Assembly (NCBI RefSeq): GCF_051846935.1
Contig: NZ_JBPYCS010000005.1
Span: 62,001 to 126,000 of the forward strand
Origin: JBPYCR01 sp051846935
GTDB taxonomy: Bacteria > Bacillota > Bacilli > Bacillales > Amphibacillaceae
Direction of reading: 5' to 3'
Length of the DNA: 64,000 bases
Below are positions 37,335-48,273 of the stretch, one piece after another. The notes beneath the pieces were generated by a model. It was not told the DNA's origin, did no database searches, and was given only the letters and a program-made list of their open reading frames with translations. The position numbers and the translations under genes are program-made. How positions within the stretch are numbered: the first letter of the stretch is position 1; the number at the start of each line of letters is the position of its first letter.

Positions 37335-37572
37335 ACGCAAACTCCTCGTGTATTTGTTTAAGTTTTTTCTTATCAAATAAAATACAGTCTCTTTTTATTA
37401 TTACATCTCGTTGTCTTTCGTGTACCATAGCGTGATGAATGCTTATAAATTAACTAAAGTTTTTAATGCAAGAGCTTATCTGCAATTATTACGTAGTATT
37501 TCCTAAACATTGACCATCATCTACTATACCACGTTTTCTACGTGCATTTAACCTTTTTTTGCTCAATAATAA

Positions 37573-37609
37573 ACCTCCTGTTGAAATGGATTCGATTCCA
37601 ACAGGAGGT
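37573..37609 (-). terminator. Terminator of the glycolytic operon
   Basis: ACCTCCTGTTG and CAACAGGAGGT form a perfect 11-bp stem with a 15-base loop, 22 bases below the eno stop, followed by TTTATTATTG on the minus strand. Confidence 0.85.
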
Positions 37610-37631
37610 GCATACATATTTATTAGTTTTT

Positions 37632-38930
<1,299 letters not shown>

Positions 38931-38955
38931 TTATTTTCTATTTATATTAATGGTA

Positions 38956-40491
38956 CTATTGCTCTTTAATTAAAGATTCACCTGTCATCTCTTCTGGCTT
39001 TTTTATTCCAAGTAAGTCAAGTAATGTTGGCGATAGATCAGCTAAAATACCGTTATCCCGCAGTGTAATTCCATCTTTTGTTACGATTACAGGTACTGGA
39101 TTTGTCGTATGGGCTGTCATCGGCTTGCCATCTGGAGTTATTACCTCATCCGAGTTACCGTGATCTGCTGTAATTATAGCATGGCCTCCAAGCTCTACTA
39201 TCTTATCCACTATTTTACCAAGACATTCGTCAACGACTTCTATTGCTTTTATCGTCGGCTCCAGCTTACCCGAATGGCCAACCATATCAGGATTTGCGAA
39301 ATTAAGTATGATTGCTTCGTGTTCTCCACGATCCAATTCCTGAAGCAAGGCATCGGTAACTTTATAAGCACTCATTTCTGGTTGTAAATCATACGTAGCG
39401 ACTTTTGGTGAATCAATTAAAATTCGCTTTTCGCCCGGAAATTCCTTTTCTCGTCCACCGCTCATAAAAAAAGTTACGTGCGGAAACTTTTCTGTCTCTG
39501 CTATTCGCAGTTGCTTCTTACCATGTTGAGATAGTACCTCTCCTACTGTGTTGTCCAAATTGACCGGTTCATACGCAACAAAACCATTTACCGTTTCACT
39601 AAAGTTAGTTAGCATTACAAAGTCCAAGTTCTGTGGTACAGCTGGGCCTCGATCGAAATCGCGAAAATCTTTATTCGCAAATGTCCGTGCTATTTGAATT
39701 GCTCGATCGGGTCGGAAATTATAAAAAATAATTGAGTCATTATCTTGTACCGTCCCGATCGGAAGCTTTTTCTCATCTACTAAAACACTCGGAATAACAA
39801 ATTCATCGTATATTTGATTTGCATAAGAATCCTCGACTAATTTGTGTGCATTCGTATATTTTGGCCCTTCACCATATACAATCGCATCATACGTTTTTTT
39901 CACTCGATCCCAACGACGATCACGATCCATTGAATAATATCGACCAGAAATGGTTGCAAATTGCCCTACACCAAGTTCCTTCATTTTCTCTTCGGTCTGT
40001 TTGATATACGTTTGTGCCGTTTGTGGTCCTACGTCGCGGCCATCTAAAAATGCATGAACATATACCTTTTCCACTTGTTGTTCTTTTGCTAATTTTAATA
40101 ACGCGAATAAATGATCAATATGGCTATGAACGCCGCCATCTGATAACAAACCGAACAAGTGCACCGCCGTATTTTTCTGTTTCGCTCGCTGCATCGATTT
40201 AATAAATGCTTGCTTTTCAAAAAAATCGCCAGTTTCAATTGATAGGTTTACTCTCGTTAAGCTTTGATATACAATTCGGCCTGCCCCAATATTGAGATGA
40301 CCAACCTCAGAATTTCCCATTTGACCATCTGGAAGACCTACGGCTGCTCCACTCGCCTTTAGTTGATTATGTGGATATTTTCCCCAATAGCGATCAAAAT
40401 TCGGCTTACTTGCTTGCTTTACGGCATTTCCTTTAGCTTCATTTCGTATAGCAAAGCCATCTAAGATGATAAGAGCAGCGAGATTACTCAT
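38956..40491 (-). CDS. gpmI: Cofactor-independent phosphoglycerate mutase
   Basis: This manganese-dependent enzyme interconverts 3- and 2-phosphoglycerate and belongs to the alkaline-phosphatase superfamily. The 511-residue protein has the first metal site in LIILDGFA and the phosphorylated serine, Ser61, in [17 protein letters not shown]; the second metal cluster is in [10 protein letters not shown]. Its start overlaps tpiA by eight bases, so translation is coupled. In sporulating bacilli this enzyme is pH- and manganese-sensitive and controls 3-PGA storage in spores. Confidence 0.98.
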   Translation of the reverse strand: MSNLAALIILDGFAIRNEAKGNAVKQASKPNFDRYWGKYPHNQLKASGAAVGLPDGQMGNSEVGHLNIGAGRIVYQSLTRVNLSIETGDFFEKQAFIKSMQRAKQKNTAVHLFGLLSDGGVHSHIDHLFALLKLAKEQQVEKVYVHAFLDGRDVGPQTAQTYIKQTEEKMKELGVGQFATISGRYYSMDRDRRWDRVKKTYDAIVYGEGPKYTNAHKLVEDSYANQIYDEFVIPSVLVDEKKLPIGTVQDNDSIIFYNFRPDRAIQIARTFANKDFRDFDRGPAVPQNLDFVMLTNFSETVNGFVAYEPVNLDNTVGEVLSQHGKKQLRIAETEKFPHVTFFMSGGREKEFPGEKRILIDSPKVATYDLQPEMSAYKVTDALLQELDRGEHEAIILNFANPDMVGHSGKLEPTIKAIEVVDECLGKIVDKIVELGGHAIITADHGNSDEVITPDGKPMTAHTTNPVPVIVTKDGITLRDNGILADLSPTLLDLLGIKKPEEMTGESLIKEQ

Positions 40492-41248
40492 TCAGATAGC
40501 CAGCCTCTACTAGTTGTAAAAATGAAGCAGCCTCTAAACTTGCTCCACCGACGAGTGCACCATCAATATGTTTTTGGGCTAACAATTCATTAATATTTGC
40601 TGGCTTTACACTGCCACCATATTGAATAACAACTTCATTCGCTGTCTCCTCTGATGATAAAGAAGCGACGACCGATCGAATATGGGCACAAACTTCATTT
40701 GCTTGTTCACTTGAAGCTGTTTTGCCAGTACCAATTGCCCAAATCGGCTCATATGCAATAATCGTTTCAGATATTTGATTGTCAGTCATACTCGCTAACG
40801 CTTGTTTCACCTGGTGTTCAACAACTTTATTTGTTTCATTTGCTTCTCTTTGCTCTAACGTTTCACCTACACAAACAATTGGAGTTAGTCCAAATTCAAA
40901 CGCCGCAATTGCTTTTTTGTTTACCGTTTCATCTGTTTCGTTAAATAATGCTCTTCGTTCGGAGTGACCAAGAATGACATGTGTAACCCCGATATCTTTT
41001 AGCATAAGAGGGCTTACTTCTCCTGTAAAAGCACCATTTGCCTCCTCGTGCATCGTTTGAGCAGCAATTTTTACGTCTGTGCCACGTGCTGCATCTACCA
41101 TAGCACTTAAGTAAGGAAACGGAGCACAAACAATCGCTTCCGTATGTGCATTTGATTTTATGCCTTTAATGATTTCCTCTATAAATTGCGTTGCCTCAGT
41201 TAATGTTTTGTTCATCTTCCAGTTACCAGCAATTACTTTTTTACGCAT
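40484..41248 (-). CDS. tpiA: Triosephosphate isomerase
   Basis: This enzyme interconverts dihydroxyacetone phosphate and glyceraldehyde-3-phosphate. The 254-residue TIM barrel has the substrate Lys in GNWKMNK, the electrophile His in GHSERR and the catalytic Glu in [12 protein letters not shown]. The frame is open to 41374 inside pgk, but the ATG at 41248 after AGAGGTG fits the family start. Overlaps gpmI by eight bases; 19 bases separate it from pgk. Confidence 0.98.
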   Translation of the reverse strand: MRKKVIAGNWKMNKTLTEATQFIEEIIKGIKSNAHTEAIVCAPFPYLSAMVDAARGTDVKIAAQTMHEEANGAFTGEVSPLMLKDIGVTHVILGHSERRALFNETDETVNKKAIAAFEFGLTPIVCVGETLEQREANETNKVVEHQVKQALASMTDNQISETIIAYEPIWAIGTGKTASSEQANEVCAHIRSVVASLSSEETANEVVIQYGGSVKPANINELLAQKHIDGALVGGASLEAASFLQLVEAGYLNE

Positions 41249-41267
41249 TCTCGTTTCACCTCTATAA

Positions 41268-42449
41268 TTATTTATCGTCCAGTGCGCGAACACCTGGTAA
41301 GTCTTTTCCTTCCATAAATTCAAGTGAAGCGCCACCACCGGTAGAAATATGATCCATTCGCTCTGCCAGTGCAAACTTCTCTACAGCTGCAGCTGAATCG
41401 CCACCACCAATTACTGTGTATCCATCTGTATCGGCTAAAGCTTCCGCTACTTCTTTCGTCCCTCCAGCAAAGGCATTGTATTCAAATACTCCCATTGGGC
41501 CATTCCAAATAACGAGTTTTGAATCTAATATTACATCACGAAATGTTTCTCTTGATTTAGGACCAATGTCTAAGCCGAGCCAGCCATCAGGAATCTGATC
41601 AGCAGATACAATTTTGCTGTTTGCCGATGCAGCGAATTGATCAGCTACAACTGTATCTTCCTGCATAATGAAGCGTACTCCTTTATCCTCTGCTTTTTGC
41701 ATGAAGGATTTAGCCAATTCAATTTTATCTTCTTCAAGCAAGGAGTTGCCGATTTCATACCCTTTTGCTTTTAAGAAGGTATAAGCTAACCCTCCACCTA
41801 TTATTAAGTTATCTACTTTATCCAATAAATTATCAATTACATCTATCTTATCTTTTACTTTTGAGCCACCGATAATTGCGGTGAATGGTCTTTCCGGATT
41901 TTGCAACGCTTTTCCAAGTACATCTATTTCTTTTTGCATTAAAAATCCTGCTACGGATGGTAGCTTTTCAGCTACTCCTGCCGTAGAAGCGTGTGCGCGG
42001 TGAGCGGTTCCAAATGCATCGTTAACGTAAATATCCGCCATATTCGCAAAATGTCCGATTAATTGAGGATCATTTTTTTCTTCACCTTCCTCAAATCGCA
42101 CATTTTCCAGCAATAAAATGTCACCCTCATCGAGCTGCGAAATTGCTTCATCTACTTCTTCCCCGTAAACTGTATCTGTTTTTAAGATTTGCTTTCCACT
42201 TAAATCGCTTAATTGCTTTGCAATGGAGTCCAATCTTAATTCATCAACAACGGTGCCTTTCGGTCGACCAAGATGAGAGACGAGTATTACTTTTGCACCT
42301 TGCTCGGTTAAGTAATTAATCGTTGGTAATGCCGCTCTAATTCTACGATCATCGGAAATCTTTTTATCATGCATCGGAACGTTAAAGTCGACACGACATA
42401 AAACTTTCTTTCCTTTAAATTCAATATCGTATAGCGTCTTTTTATCCAT
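41268..42449 (-). CDS. pgk: Phosphoglycerate kinase
   Basis: This enzyme makes ATP from 1,3-bisphosphoglycerate. The 393-residue two-domain protein has the N-terminal substrate signature [12 protein letters not shown] and the C-terminal nucleotide motif [12 protein letters not shown]. The ATG at 42449 follows GAGGAGG. Between it and gap stands a perfect hairpin (42536-42567), so the level of pgk and later genes may be set separately from cggR-gap. A short dyad, TGTAC-AA-GTACA (42471-42482), precedes the ribosome site. Confidence 0.98.
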   Translation of the reverse strand: MDKKTLYDIEFKGKKVLCRVDFNVPMHDKKISDDRRIRAALPTINYLTEQGAKVILVSHLGRPKGTVVDELRLDSIAKQLSDLSGKQILKTDTVYGEEVDEAISQLDEGDILLLENVRFEEGEEKNDPQLIGHFANMADIYVNDAFGTAHRAHASTAGVAEKLPSVAGFLMQKEIDVLGKALQNPERPFTAIIGGSKVKDKIDVIDNLLDKVDNLIIGGGLAYTFLKAKGYEIGNSLLEEDKIELAKSFMQKAEDKGVRFIMQEDTVVADQFAASANSKIVSADQIPDGWLGLDIGPKSRETFRDVILDSKLVIWNGPMGVFEYNAFAGGTKEVAEALADTDGYTVIGGGDSAAAVEKFALAERMDHISTGGGASLEFMEGKDLPGVRALDDK

Positions 42450-42535
42450 CGGATTAACCTCCTCTATGTATGTACAAGTACACTTATCATAAGCTGAACA
42501 ACCTCTATATTACCATTATTAAGTAATAATATATA

Positions 42536-42567
42536 GAAAAAGAGGAGGCGTTGACCTCCTCTTTTTC
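42536..42567 (-). terminator. Intra-operon hairpin between gap and pgk
   Basis: A perfect 13-bp stem, GAAAAAGAGGAGG with CCTCCTCTTTTTC, and a 6-base loop begin six bases below the gap stop. The T-rich end of the stem lets it act as a partial terminator or 3' stabiliser for cggR-gap messages. Confidence 0.8.
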
Positions 42568-42572
42568 AGCTA

Positions 42573-43580
42573 TTATAGCCCTTTTTCTTTCATAAACTTA
42601 GCCAAATCAACGCAACGAGCAGAGTAAGCCATTTCATTGTCATACCAAGAAACTACTTTAACGAACGTATCGTCAATAAGCATCGTAGATAATCCATCGA
42701 CAAGTGAAGAATGTGTATCACCAACAATATCCGTTGATACAAGTGGATCTTCACTATATCCTAAAACACCTTTTAAATCTCCATTAGCAGCTTCTTTTAA
42801 TGCTTCGTTCACTTCTTTTTCAGTTACCTTTTTATCAAGCTCAGCAACTAGATCGACAACTGAACCGTCTGGTGTTGGAACACGAATCGCCATTCCATTA
42901 AGTTTTCCATCCAACTCTGGTAAAACTTTACCAACAACTTTTGCCGCACCCGTAGAAGTAGGTATAATATTCTCTGCTGCTGCTCGAGCTCGACGATAAT
43001 CCGAATGTGGCAAATCCAAAATTTGTTGATCATTTGTATATGAATGTACTGTCGTCATTAAGCCGCGTTTAATTCCAAATTGTTCATGCAAAACCTTTGC
43101 AAGGGGAGCTAAACAGTTTGTTGTACAAGATGCATTAGATACAATATGATGCTGTCCTGCATCGTATGCTTCTTCATTAACACCCATTACGATCGTTAAA
43201 TCTTCTTCTTTAGCAGGTGCTGAGATAATAACTTTCTTAGCTCCAGCCTCTAAATGCTTTTGTGCATCAGAACGATTTGTAAAACGTCCCGTTGATTCTA
43301 TAACGACTTCCACTCCATGCTCTTTCCAGCCAATATTAGCAGGATCGCGCTCAGAGAATACAGCAATCTCTTTGTCTCCGACGTTAATTGCAGCTTCGCT
43401 TACGCTTACTTCTTCATTTAAGCGCCCATGTACGGAGTCATACTTTAACAAATGAGCGAGCATGTTTGCATCTGTTAAATCGTTAATTGCAACAACTTCA
43501 ACACCTTCTGTTGCTAATGCTTGTCTGAAAATATTTCGTCCAATTCTTCCAAACCCATTAATTCCTATTTTTACTGTCAT
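42573..43580 (-). CDS. gapA: Glyceraldehyde-3-phosphate dehydrogenase (glycolytic)
   Basis: This NAD-dependent enzyme oxidises glyceraldehyde-3-phosphate in glycolysis. The 335-residue protein has the NAD-binding GINGFGRIGRN at 7-17 and the catalytic Cys152 in SNASCTTNCLAPLAK. Asp in the INDL segment favours NAD over NADP. It is 25 bases below cggR, the regulator that represses the operon when fructose-1,6-bisphosphate is low, which marks it as the glycolytic gapA rather than gluconeogenic gapB. Confidence 0.98.
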   Translation of the reverse strand: MTVKIGINGFGRIGRNIFRQALATEGVEVVAINDLTDANMLAHLLKYDSVHGRLNEEVSVSEAAINVGDKEIAVFSERDPANIGWKEHGVEVVIESTGRFTNRSDAQKHLEAGAKKVIISAPAKEEDLTIVMGVNEEAYDAGQHHIVSNASCTTNCLAPLAKVLHEQFGIKRGLMTTVHSYTNDQQILDLPHSDYRRARAAAENIIPTSTGAAKVVGKVLPELDGKLNGMAIRVPTPDGSVVDLVAELDKKVTEKEVNEALKEAANGDLKGVLGYSEDPLVSTDIVGDTHSSLVDGLSTMLIDDTFVKVVSWYDNEMAYSARCVDLAKFMKEKGL

Positions 43581-43605
43581 TCAAATCTCCTCCATTTTTT
43601 AATTT

Positions 43606-44628
43606 CTAATTTATGTTATTTATTATTTCTTCAGCTGCAGCCTCATCGGTTATAAGCAAATTGCTCTTTTTTTGTTTCATATACGAAACAATTGGCAATG
43701 CTTTTGACTTGCCACCAGCAATTGTCATTACAAGCTTGGCGCTCGTTAAATCTTCCAATTGCATTCCGATTGTTCGAGATTTGTATACTACTTCACCAGC
43801 TTCGTCGAAATAATAACCAAAAGCTTCACTTACAGCACTGTTATCTTTTAGCCGTTGTAGAACGTTTTTTGATGTTTTTCTCCTCTTAGCCATCGTTAGA
43901 GCATCGCCAACACCGTGCAAAACGATTGCAGCAGCTTTAATTACTTGTACCGTATCATTAATGGATGGTTCATTCATCATCGTTTGATAAGACGATTCAC
44001 TCAAAGGGTCTGGGACAAACAATAATCGATAGTCACCTTTTTCCTTTTCCGCCATTTTAGCTGCAATTGTATTCGCCTGATTTTCTACTTTTTCGCCAAC
44101 GCCGCCTCGAGCGGGGACAAATAAACATTTGTGTTCACTTCCTAATGGCGCCATTACGTCGGCAACAGCTGCCATTGTTGTACCACCAGTAACTGCAATT
44201 GTCGTGTCGGTTTGTAAATAATTCTTCAAATAGGATACAACAGCCTTGCCCATTTCCTTTTTTACCGATTCAAGCGTATCGCTATTACCAGAAACGACAA
44301 TTACGTTCTCGATTTGTAGCTTTTTTGCTAGCTCGTTTTCTAATGTTGTTAATCCAGATATTTCTCGGTTGAAGTTATGTAATTCACTAATTACTAACTT
44401 TCCCTCTTTTGTTACATACATTCCCTTTGTTGACATTTCAATTAACCCTTGTTCCTGCAAAACCTGCACTTCTTTGCGTACATGCCGCTCTGATAGGTTC
44501 GTATTATCAATTATGCCGCGACGACCAATCGGTTCCAGCATTTGAATAGTTTGTAATACGGTATACCTTTGGCGCATTAATTGCAGCAAATCCGGAAAGA
44601 CGTGTTTTAAGCTCATAAAAATACTCAT
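43606..44628 (-). CDS. cggR: Central glycolytic genes regulator CggR
   Basis: This 340-residue SorC-family repressor controls its own operon. It has an N-terminal winged helix-turn-helix (about 20-85, EPIGRRGIIDNTNLSERHVRKEVQVLQEQGLIE) and a sugar-phosphate-binding domain with VTGGTTMAAVADVM and the ARGGVGE loop. In B. subtilis, fructose-1,6-bisphosphate disrupts operator binding. The ATG at 44628 has a distant AAAGGA; an ATG four codons later (44616) is possible. The operator lies 22 bases upstream. Confidence 0.95.
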   Translation of the reverse strand: MSIFMSLKHVFPDLLQLMRQRYTVLQTIQMLEPIGRRGIIDNTNLSERHVRKEVQVLQEQGLIEMSTKGMYVTKEGKLVISELHNFNREISGLTTLENELAKKLQIENVIVVSGNSDTLESVKKEMGKAVVSYLKNYLQTDTTIAVTGGTTMAAVADVMAPLGSEHKCLFVPARGGVGEKVENQANTIAAKMAEKEKGDYRLLFVPDPLSESSYQTMMNEPSINDTVQVIKAAAIVLHGVGDALTMAKRRKTSKNVLQRLKDNSAVSEAFGYYFDEAGEVVYKSRTIGMQLEDLTSAKLVMTIAGGKSKALPIVSYMKQKKSNLLITDEAAAEEIINNIN

Positions 44629-44650
44629 GTATTAATCCATTCCTTTTAAA

Positions 44651-44690
44651 CGGGGTAAATATGTCCCGCTACATATTTTTTTGCCCCACT
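44651..44690 (-). promoter_or_regulatory. CggR operator
   Basis: On the minus strand TGGGGC (44688-44683) and CGGGAC (44668-44663) are direct repeats 20 bases apart, the spacing I recall for the B. subtilis CggR operator, with ATGTAG between. It lies downstream of the promoter, so the repressor would act as a roadblock. Confidence 0.8.
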
Positions 44691-44727
44691 TAAGGTAAAA
44701 AAATATAGAAAACGTAACTTCTCTTTT

Positions 44728-44755
44728 ATTTTACCATAAAATAAAAAGGAAGCAA
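44728..44755 (-). promoter_or_regulatory. Promoter of the cggR-gapA operon
   Basis: TTGCTT (44755-44750), a 16-base spacer and TAAAAT (44733-44728), preceded by the extended -10 bases TGG, form a good sigma-A promoter. Transcription would begin near 44721, about 30 bases above the CggR operator. Confidence 0.7.
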
Positions 44756-44891
44756 CGTTTTTCCTGCCTGTATTTTAAGTATATATGTTACTTATATGAC
44801 TACGTTTTTTATACGCACAAATACGGTCGCGTTTTTTACATAACGATCGTTCAAATAATCGATAATATAATCCGTCTCCTTTTCTATACAA

Positions 44892-45134
44892 CTAACTATA
44901 TTTCTTTATAGCATGCTCCAACGATTCAAAATTCAATTCTTCACAATTTAAGCGAATATCATTCATTTCTACTGTAGGTATGAGCAACTGATATTCTTCC
45001 AACCATTCCTCTTTCGTGTAAATATCCCTTTCATCCAGTTCGAATGGATAATATTTTTGCAGCAGCAAAATAATTGCACGTGCTTCCTCGCATAAGGAGC
45101 AATTTTCCTTTGTATAAAAAACGACTTGTAGCAT
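44892..45134 (-). CDS. Glutaredoxin-like thioredoxin-fold protein
   Basis: This 80-residue protein has a redox-type CSLC motif at residues 10-13 following VVFYTKEN, and a PTVEMND cis-proline loop, the hallmarks of a short thioredoxin fold (glutaredoxin/DUF836-like). The ATG at 45134 is used because GAGGGG lies seven bases upstream; ATG 45140 is too close. In several bacilli such a gene sits between rpoN (sigL) and cggR. Here cggR is present, but a repeat-rich spacer occupies the place of rpoN. Confidence 0.8.
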   Translation of the reverse strand: MLQVVFYTKENCSLCEEARAIILLLQKYYPFELDERDIYTKEEWLEEYQLLIPTVEMNDIRLNCEELNFESLEHAIKKYS

Positions 45135-45240
45135 ATACATTCCCCTCGTATATTATGTTTAGGCATCATTGTTCCGCCTAACGTTTCTAAATGTTTCTAT
45201 ACCAATAATCGGGTATGTTATACCCGTTACTTTGTACTAC

Positions 45241-45340
45241 AGGCGGATGCTTTCCGCGGGCATGGCTTGAGCCCCTTCGGAAGAAAACCACTTCCTGTGG
45301 GGTCTCAAGACGCATGCTTTTCCCGCAGGAGTCGCCGCCT
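45241..45340. repeat. 100-bp palindromic repeat of Bacillaceae type
   Basis: AGGCGG at the left pairs with CCGCCT at the right, and GCGGG/CCCGC, GCATG/CATGC and CTTGAG/CTCAAG continue the stem inward: a long imperfect hairpin. Its left arm, from GGATGCTTTCCGCGGGCA to TCGGAA, is almost the same as the core of the MITE-like elements (15282-15320). I recall similar GC-rich palindromes scattered between genes of Bacillus and relatives. No coding capacity. Confidence 0.75.
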
Positions 45341-45439
45341 TTCGTTCCAAGTAACTAATAAGTGCAATGATTATAAGTGATTGAGACCCTATCTGAATAA
45401 TATGTCAAACATCTTAAACGTTCGGTGATATTCCTAAAT

Positions 45440-45690
45440 AATCGTCTTAGGATCATTTGGGACAATTCTTATCCCCCTTGCGAGCATAACCGCATTAGCA
45501 AGACTGTTTCCCAGTGTGCGTTTTCCTTCATACACGCTGGCTGCACACCTTGCTATTCGAACCTGGATGTTCGTTTTGTGTTGCCTTTTTTAAGAAAATA
45601 GTACCTTGATAAATCAATAAATAATTATTTTCTTCTTGACATATTGCCGCAGGTCTTCTTCAAACGATTGTCTTCCTATGTTTCTTACCG
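45440..45690. other. Non-genic patch with mobile-element-like character
   Basis: The stretch is richer in GC than its surroundings at 45450-45590, has short open frames in several phases but no start or ribosome site. It ends with a segment centred on CATATTGCCGCAGGTCTT that recurs near 12022-12039. It may be the eroded end of a transposable element or a structured RNA; neither can be shown by eye. Confidence 0.35.
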
Positions 45691-45814
45691 ATTATTTTTC
45701 CACACGAATTGTCAACCCTTTATTTGCTTTATACTTTATTTGCTTTATAATAGTACAGTTTATAAATGAAGTAAATCGGAAATTGTTTTTGACAACTTAT
45801 TTAGCGCATGTAAA

Positions 45815-45850
45815 AAACCAAGCCTTTCTATAAATTGAATGGCTTGGTTT
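45815..45850 (-). terminator. Terminator of rocB
   Basis: AAACCAAGCC and GGCTTGGTTT form a perfect 10-bp stem with a 16-base loop, 11 bases below the rocB stop, followed on the minus strand by TTTTTTAC. Confidence 0.85.
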
Positions 45851-45860
45851 CGCTTTTTAA

Positions 45861-47483
45861 TTAATTTAAGATTGATTCTTTTACAGGAAACATACTTTTA
45901 ACTAATGTATCGAGCATATACGGCAATTGGATAAACGCACTTTCCTTGTGCAACCGTTCCGTAAGTTTATGGGCATCTTTCCCAAAAGGACCAACATTTA
46001 ACACTGGAGCATCAAGCTGCGTCATTTCTGAAAATGGGATCTCATATGTTGCTCCCCATACAGGGGTGTTTTTTTGGTAAACGTTCCAGCCTTTACCTGT
46101 ATCTTTATACGATACATAGCTTAAATCGGAAATTCCGTTAAAATAATGAATTTGTTCAATTGAACGATCAAATGCTTCTTCTGCTGTCTTTTTCATTAAT
46201 TTTACTAATTCAGCAACAAGCGAATCATCAGAAGCGTTCACCGCAGGGTAATACGGTGGCGTGTACAGTAAAACGATTGCTGGACCGAGTTCCTGACAAT
46301 CAAGCATTAATAAATCGGCAATGCGAACCGATTTTTCCCGATCATCCAGTTGCTCATCGCTTACTACTTCCTGTTTAATCGCATTAACCGCTTCCTTACC
46401 AAGCTTATTCGTTGCATGCTGTAGAAGTTTTTCATAAGTAATTACAGTTACCGTTCCGATTGGCTCCACATTTTCTCGTTCACATATTTTTTTGTACTGT
46501 GCATTACATGCATCCGCGGCTTCTTCCGCTACTTGTTTGAAAATGTCCATTATTTCAGATGCATCTCGCTTCATTAAAAAGACATTATAAAGAGCTTTCC
46601 CACGATATGGTGTTTGCGTTGAATATTCCATTTTTAAATCTTTTTGTTGTAGAGAAACCGGCAATGGCGTATTTTCACCTAAGTCCGTTTCCTGGAATAA
46701 TGTGTTCCACTCCATTCGTTGTGTGAGAAAAGAAGCGATGTAATTGGCTGTCATTCCACTCAATGGTTCGCCAACATGCGTTTCTTTTCCGTAAAATAAA
46801 GCGGTAGGCATAATTTTTCCAATACTTCCAGAGTAGATGTAATGATTCTCATCTCCAGGCTCCTGGGTAAACGATGGCTCCCCATTAAGGAATAATTTAT
46901 ATTTTAATTCATGTGTCTCTTGCAACTGTAACAGTGCCGGTACGACCGCACGCATTCCGGCAGAATTTACTTCTTCATCTGGAACGGTGACGAGGACAAG
47001 ATTAATCGGCCATTGTTCTACGGAAGCCTTTTCAATGAGGCGCATATGTAATGCAAGCCCCATCTTCATATCCATTGTCCCTCTTCCAAATAAGTATTCT
47101 CCAGACTCCAAATCTTCACGTGCCTCATCTGGCAAGTCATTTTTACGTTCTAAGAGCGCATCGGTTAATTGCTCCGGTTTAAACGCTAAGTCGCCAAGAT
47201 CGCCGAATTCCTCCGTATGAACGGTATCAAAATGGCTTATGAGTACAATTGTGTCCTTTGCGGATGCATGTTTATATAACGCTGTAACAGCGAATCGCTC
47301 GTTACCAGCATCATGCAATTGCAGATGGGATGTATTTTGTTGAAAATATAAAAGATCACCGAGCTTGTCTTTTAGTTTATGGGAAAACGCTTTTTCTCCT
47401 TCTGTTAGCGTCCGACTATCCCAGCCTACTAATTCAGATAGTAATTGTCTTAGTGATGCAGGTGTTTGCCATTTTAATTCCAT
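45861..47483 (-). CDS. rocB: M20 family peptidase-like protein RocB
   Basis: This 540-residue member of the M20 zinc-peptidase family matches RocB of the arginine-utilisation pathway. Metal-site motifs are SHFDTVH (about 83-89), GRGTMDMKMGLA (about 133-144) and the catalytic VPDEEVNSAG. The exact reaction of RocB is not settled. The ATG at 47483 follows GGAGGATACGAG. It lies 40 bases below a GntR-type regulator and close to rocD, so arginine/ornithine use is the likely theme. Confidence 0.87.
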   Translation of the reverse strand: MELKWQTPASLRQLLSELVGWDSRTLTEGEKAFSHKLKDKLGDLLYFQQNTSHLQLHDAGNERFAVTALYKHASAKDTIVLISHFDTVHTEEFGDLGDLAFKPEQLTDALLERKNDLPDEAREDLESGEYLFGRGTMDMKMGLALHMRLIEKASVEQWPINLVLVTVPDEEVNSAGMRAVVPALLQLQETHELKYKLFLNGEPSFTQEPGDENHYIYSGSIGKIMPTALFYGKETHVGEPLSGMTANYIASFLTQRMEWNTLFQETDLGENTPLPVSLQQKDLKMEYSTQTPYRGKALYNVFLMKRDASEIMDIFKQVAEEAADACNAQYKKICERENVEPIGTVTVITYEKLLQHATNKLGKEAVNAIKQEVVSDEQLDDREKSVRIADLLMLDCQELGPAIVLLYTPPYYPAVNASDDSLVAELVKLMKKTAEEAFDRSIEQIHYFNGISDLSYVSYKDTGKGWNVYQKNTPVWGATYEIPFSEMTQLDAPVLNVGPFGKDAHKLTERLHKESAFIQLPYMLDTLVKSMFPVKESILN

Positions 47484-47523
47484 CTCGTATCCTCCTAAGC
47501 CTTATATTGAAAATGGGAGAAGC

Positions 47524-48204
47524 TTATCCTGAACGCTTTTCCTCATCTTCCTTCAAGAAATAACTTAAAAATCTTTTTTCAACATTGTTTAAGTGTACAA
47601 CCATTTTTTTCTTAGCGAGATGTACATCTCTAGCTTCCAAAGCTTTAATAATTTCAAAATGTTCTTCACACGCGTCTTTAGCACTCGTCGTAATCGTATT
47701 AGATAGGATTAGAAAAGCTCGATTCACTCCAGTGTTCATTTGATGAATCATTTCTCTAAACTTTCGATTTGTGTTTTTAGAAGCTAACAGTAAGTGAAAT
47801 TCTCGGTCTAACTCTATAAATTGCTGGAAATTATCTAGTTTTACGGCTTGCATTTGCTCATTAACATTACTGTACAGTTGCTCAATGAATGAATCATCAA
47901 TTGAAGACATGATTTTGACAATGTTATCGATTTCAAGAATGCTGCGCAGCTCCATAAATTCTAAAGAGTCCTCACGGGTAAACGTCGCAACTAAGGCAGG
48001 CTTTCCTTTTTGCGGAATAACAAGCCCCTCCATCGCCAGTCTTCTTAAAGCATCTCTTAAAGGTGTACGACTAATCCCTAGATCCTTTGCTAGCTTTTCT
48101 TCTGGTAATGCTTCATTATCATGTAGTCTACCAGTAATTATTTCTTTTTTAATTAAGTTATATGCTTGATCTGCCAACGTTTCACTTTGTACGATCTTTC
48201 TCAA
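47524..48204 (-). CDS. GntR family regulator, FadR/FCD subfamily
   Basis: This regulator of about 226 residues has an N-terminal winged helix (LADQAYNLIKKEIITGRLHDNEALPEEKLAKDLGISRTPLRDALRRLAMEGLV) and a helical FCD ligand domain with the metal-ligand pattern FIELDREFHLLL and EEHFEII. The frame is open to an ATG at 48246, but that ATG is part of the promoter -10; TTG 48204 follows GAGAGG by six bases and is chosen. It lies directly above rocB and faces rocD divergently, so it probably controls arginine/ornithine genes; the effector is unknown. Confidence 0.88.
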   Translation of the reverse strand: MRKIVQSETLADQAYNLIKKEIITGRLHDNEALPEEKLAKDLGISRTPLRDALRRLAMEGLVIPQKGKPALVATFTREDSLEFMELRSILEIDNIVKIMSSIDDSFIEQLYSNVNEQMQAVKLDNFQQFIELDREFHLLLASKNTNRKFREMIHQMNTGVNRAFLILSNTITTSAKDACEEHFEIIKALEARDVHLAKKKMVVHLNNVEKRFLSYFLKEDEEKRSG

Positions 48205-48227
48205 AAGTATCCTCTCCCGCTCTGGCG

Positions 48228-48240
48228 GTATACTGTATAC
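48228..48240. promoter_or_regulatory. Likely GntR autoregulatory operator
   Basis: GTATACTGTATAC is a 13-bp palindrome with one central base, just downstream of the -10 element and covering the predicted transcription start of the GntR-type gene. FCD-type GntR proteins bind short T-GT-N-AC-A palindromes. Binding would repress the regulator and rocB. Confidence 0.65.
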
Positions 48241-48244
48241 AGCC

Positions 48245-48273
48245 ATTATAATTTATGTTACTATATTTGTAAA
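48245..48273 (-). promoter_or_regulatory. Promoter of the GntR-rocB unit
   Basis: TTTACA (48273-48268), 17 bases and a perfect TATAAT (48250-48245) on the minus strand form a strong sigma-A promoter. Transcription would start near 48238, leaving a leader of about 34 bases before the TTG start. Confidence 0.8.

Noticed and set aside
45636..45833. A 65-codon plus-strand frame in the repeat-rich spacer
   Set aside because: It would start at TTG with no ribosome site and includes the dispersed CCGCAGGTCTT segment; the composition is not protein-like.
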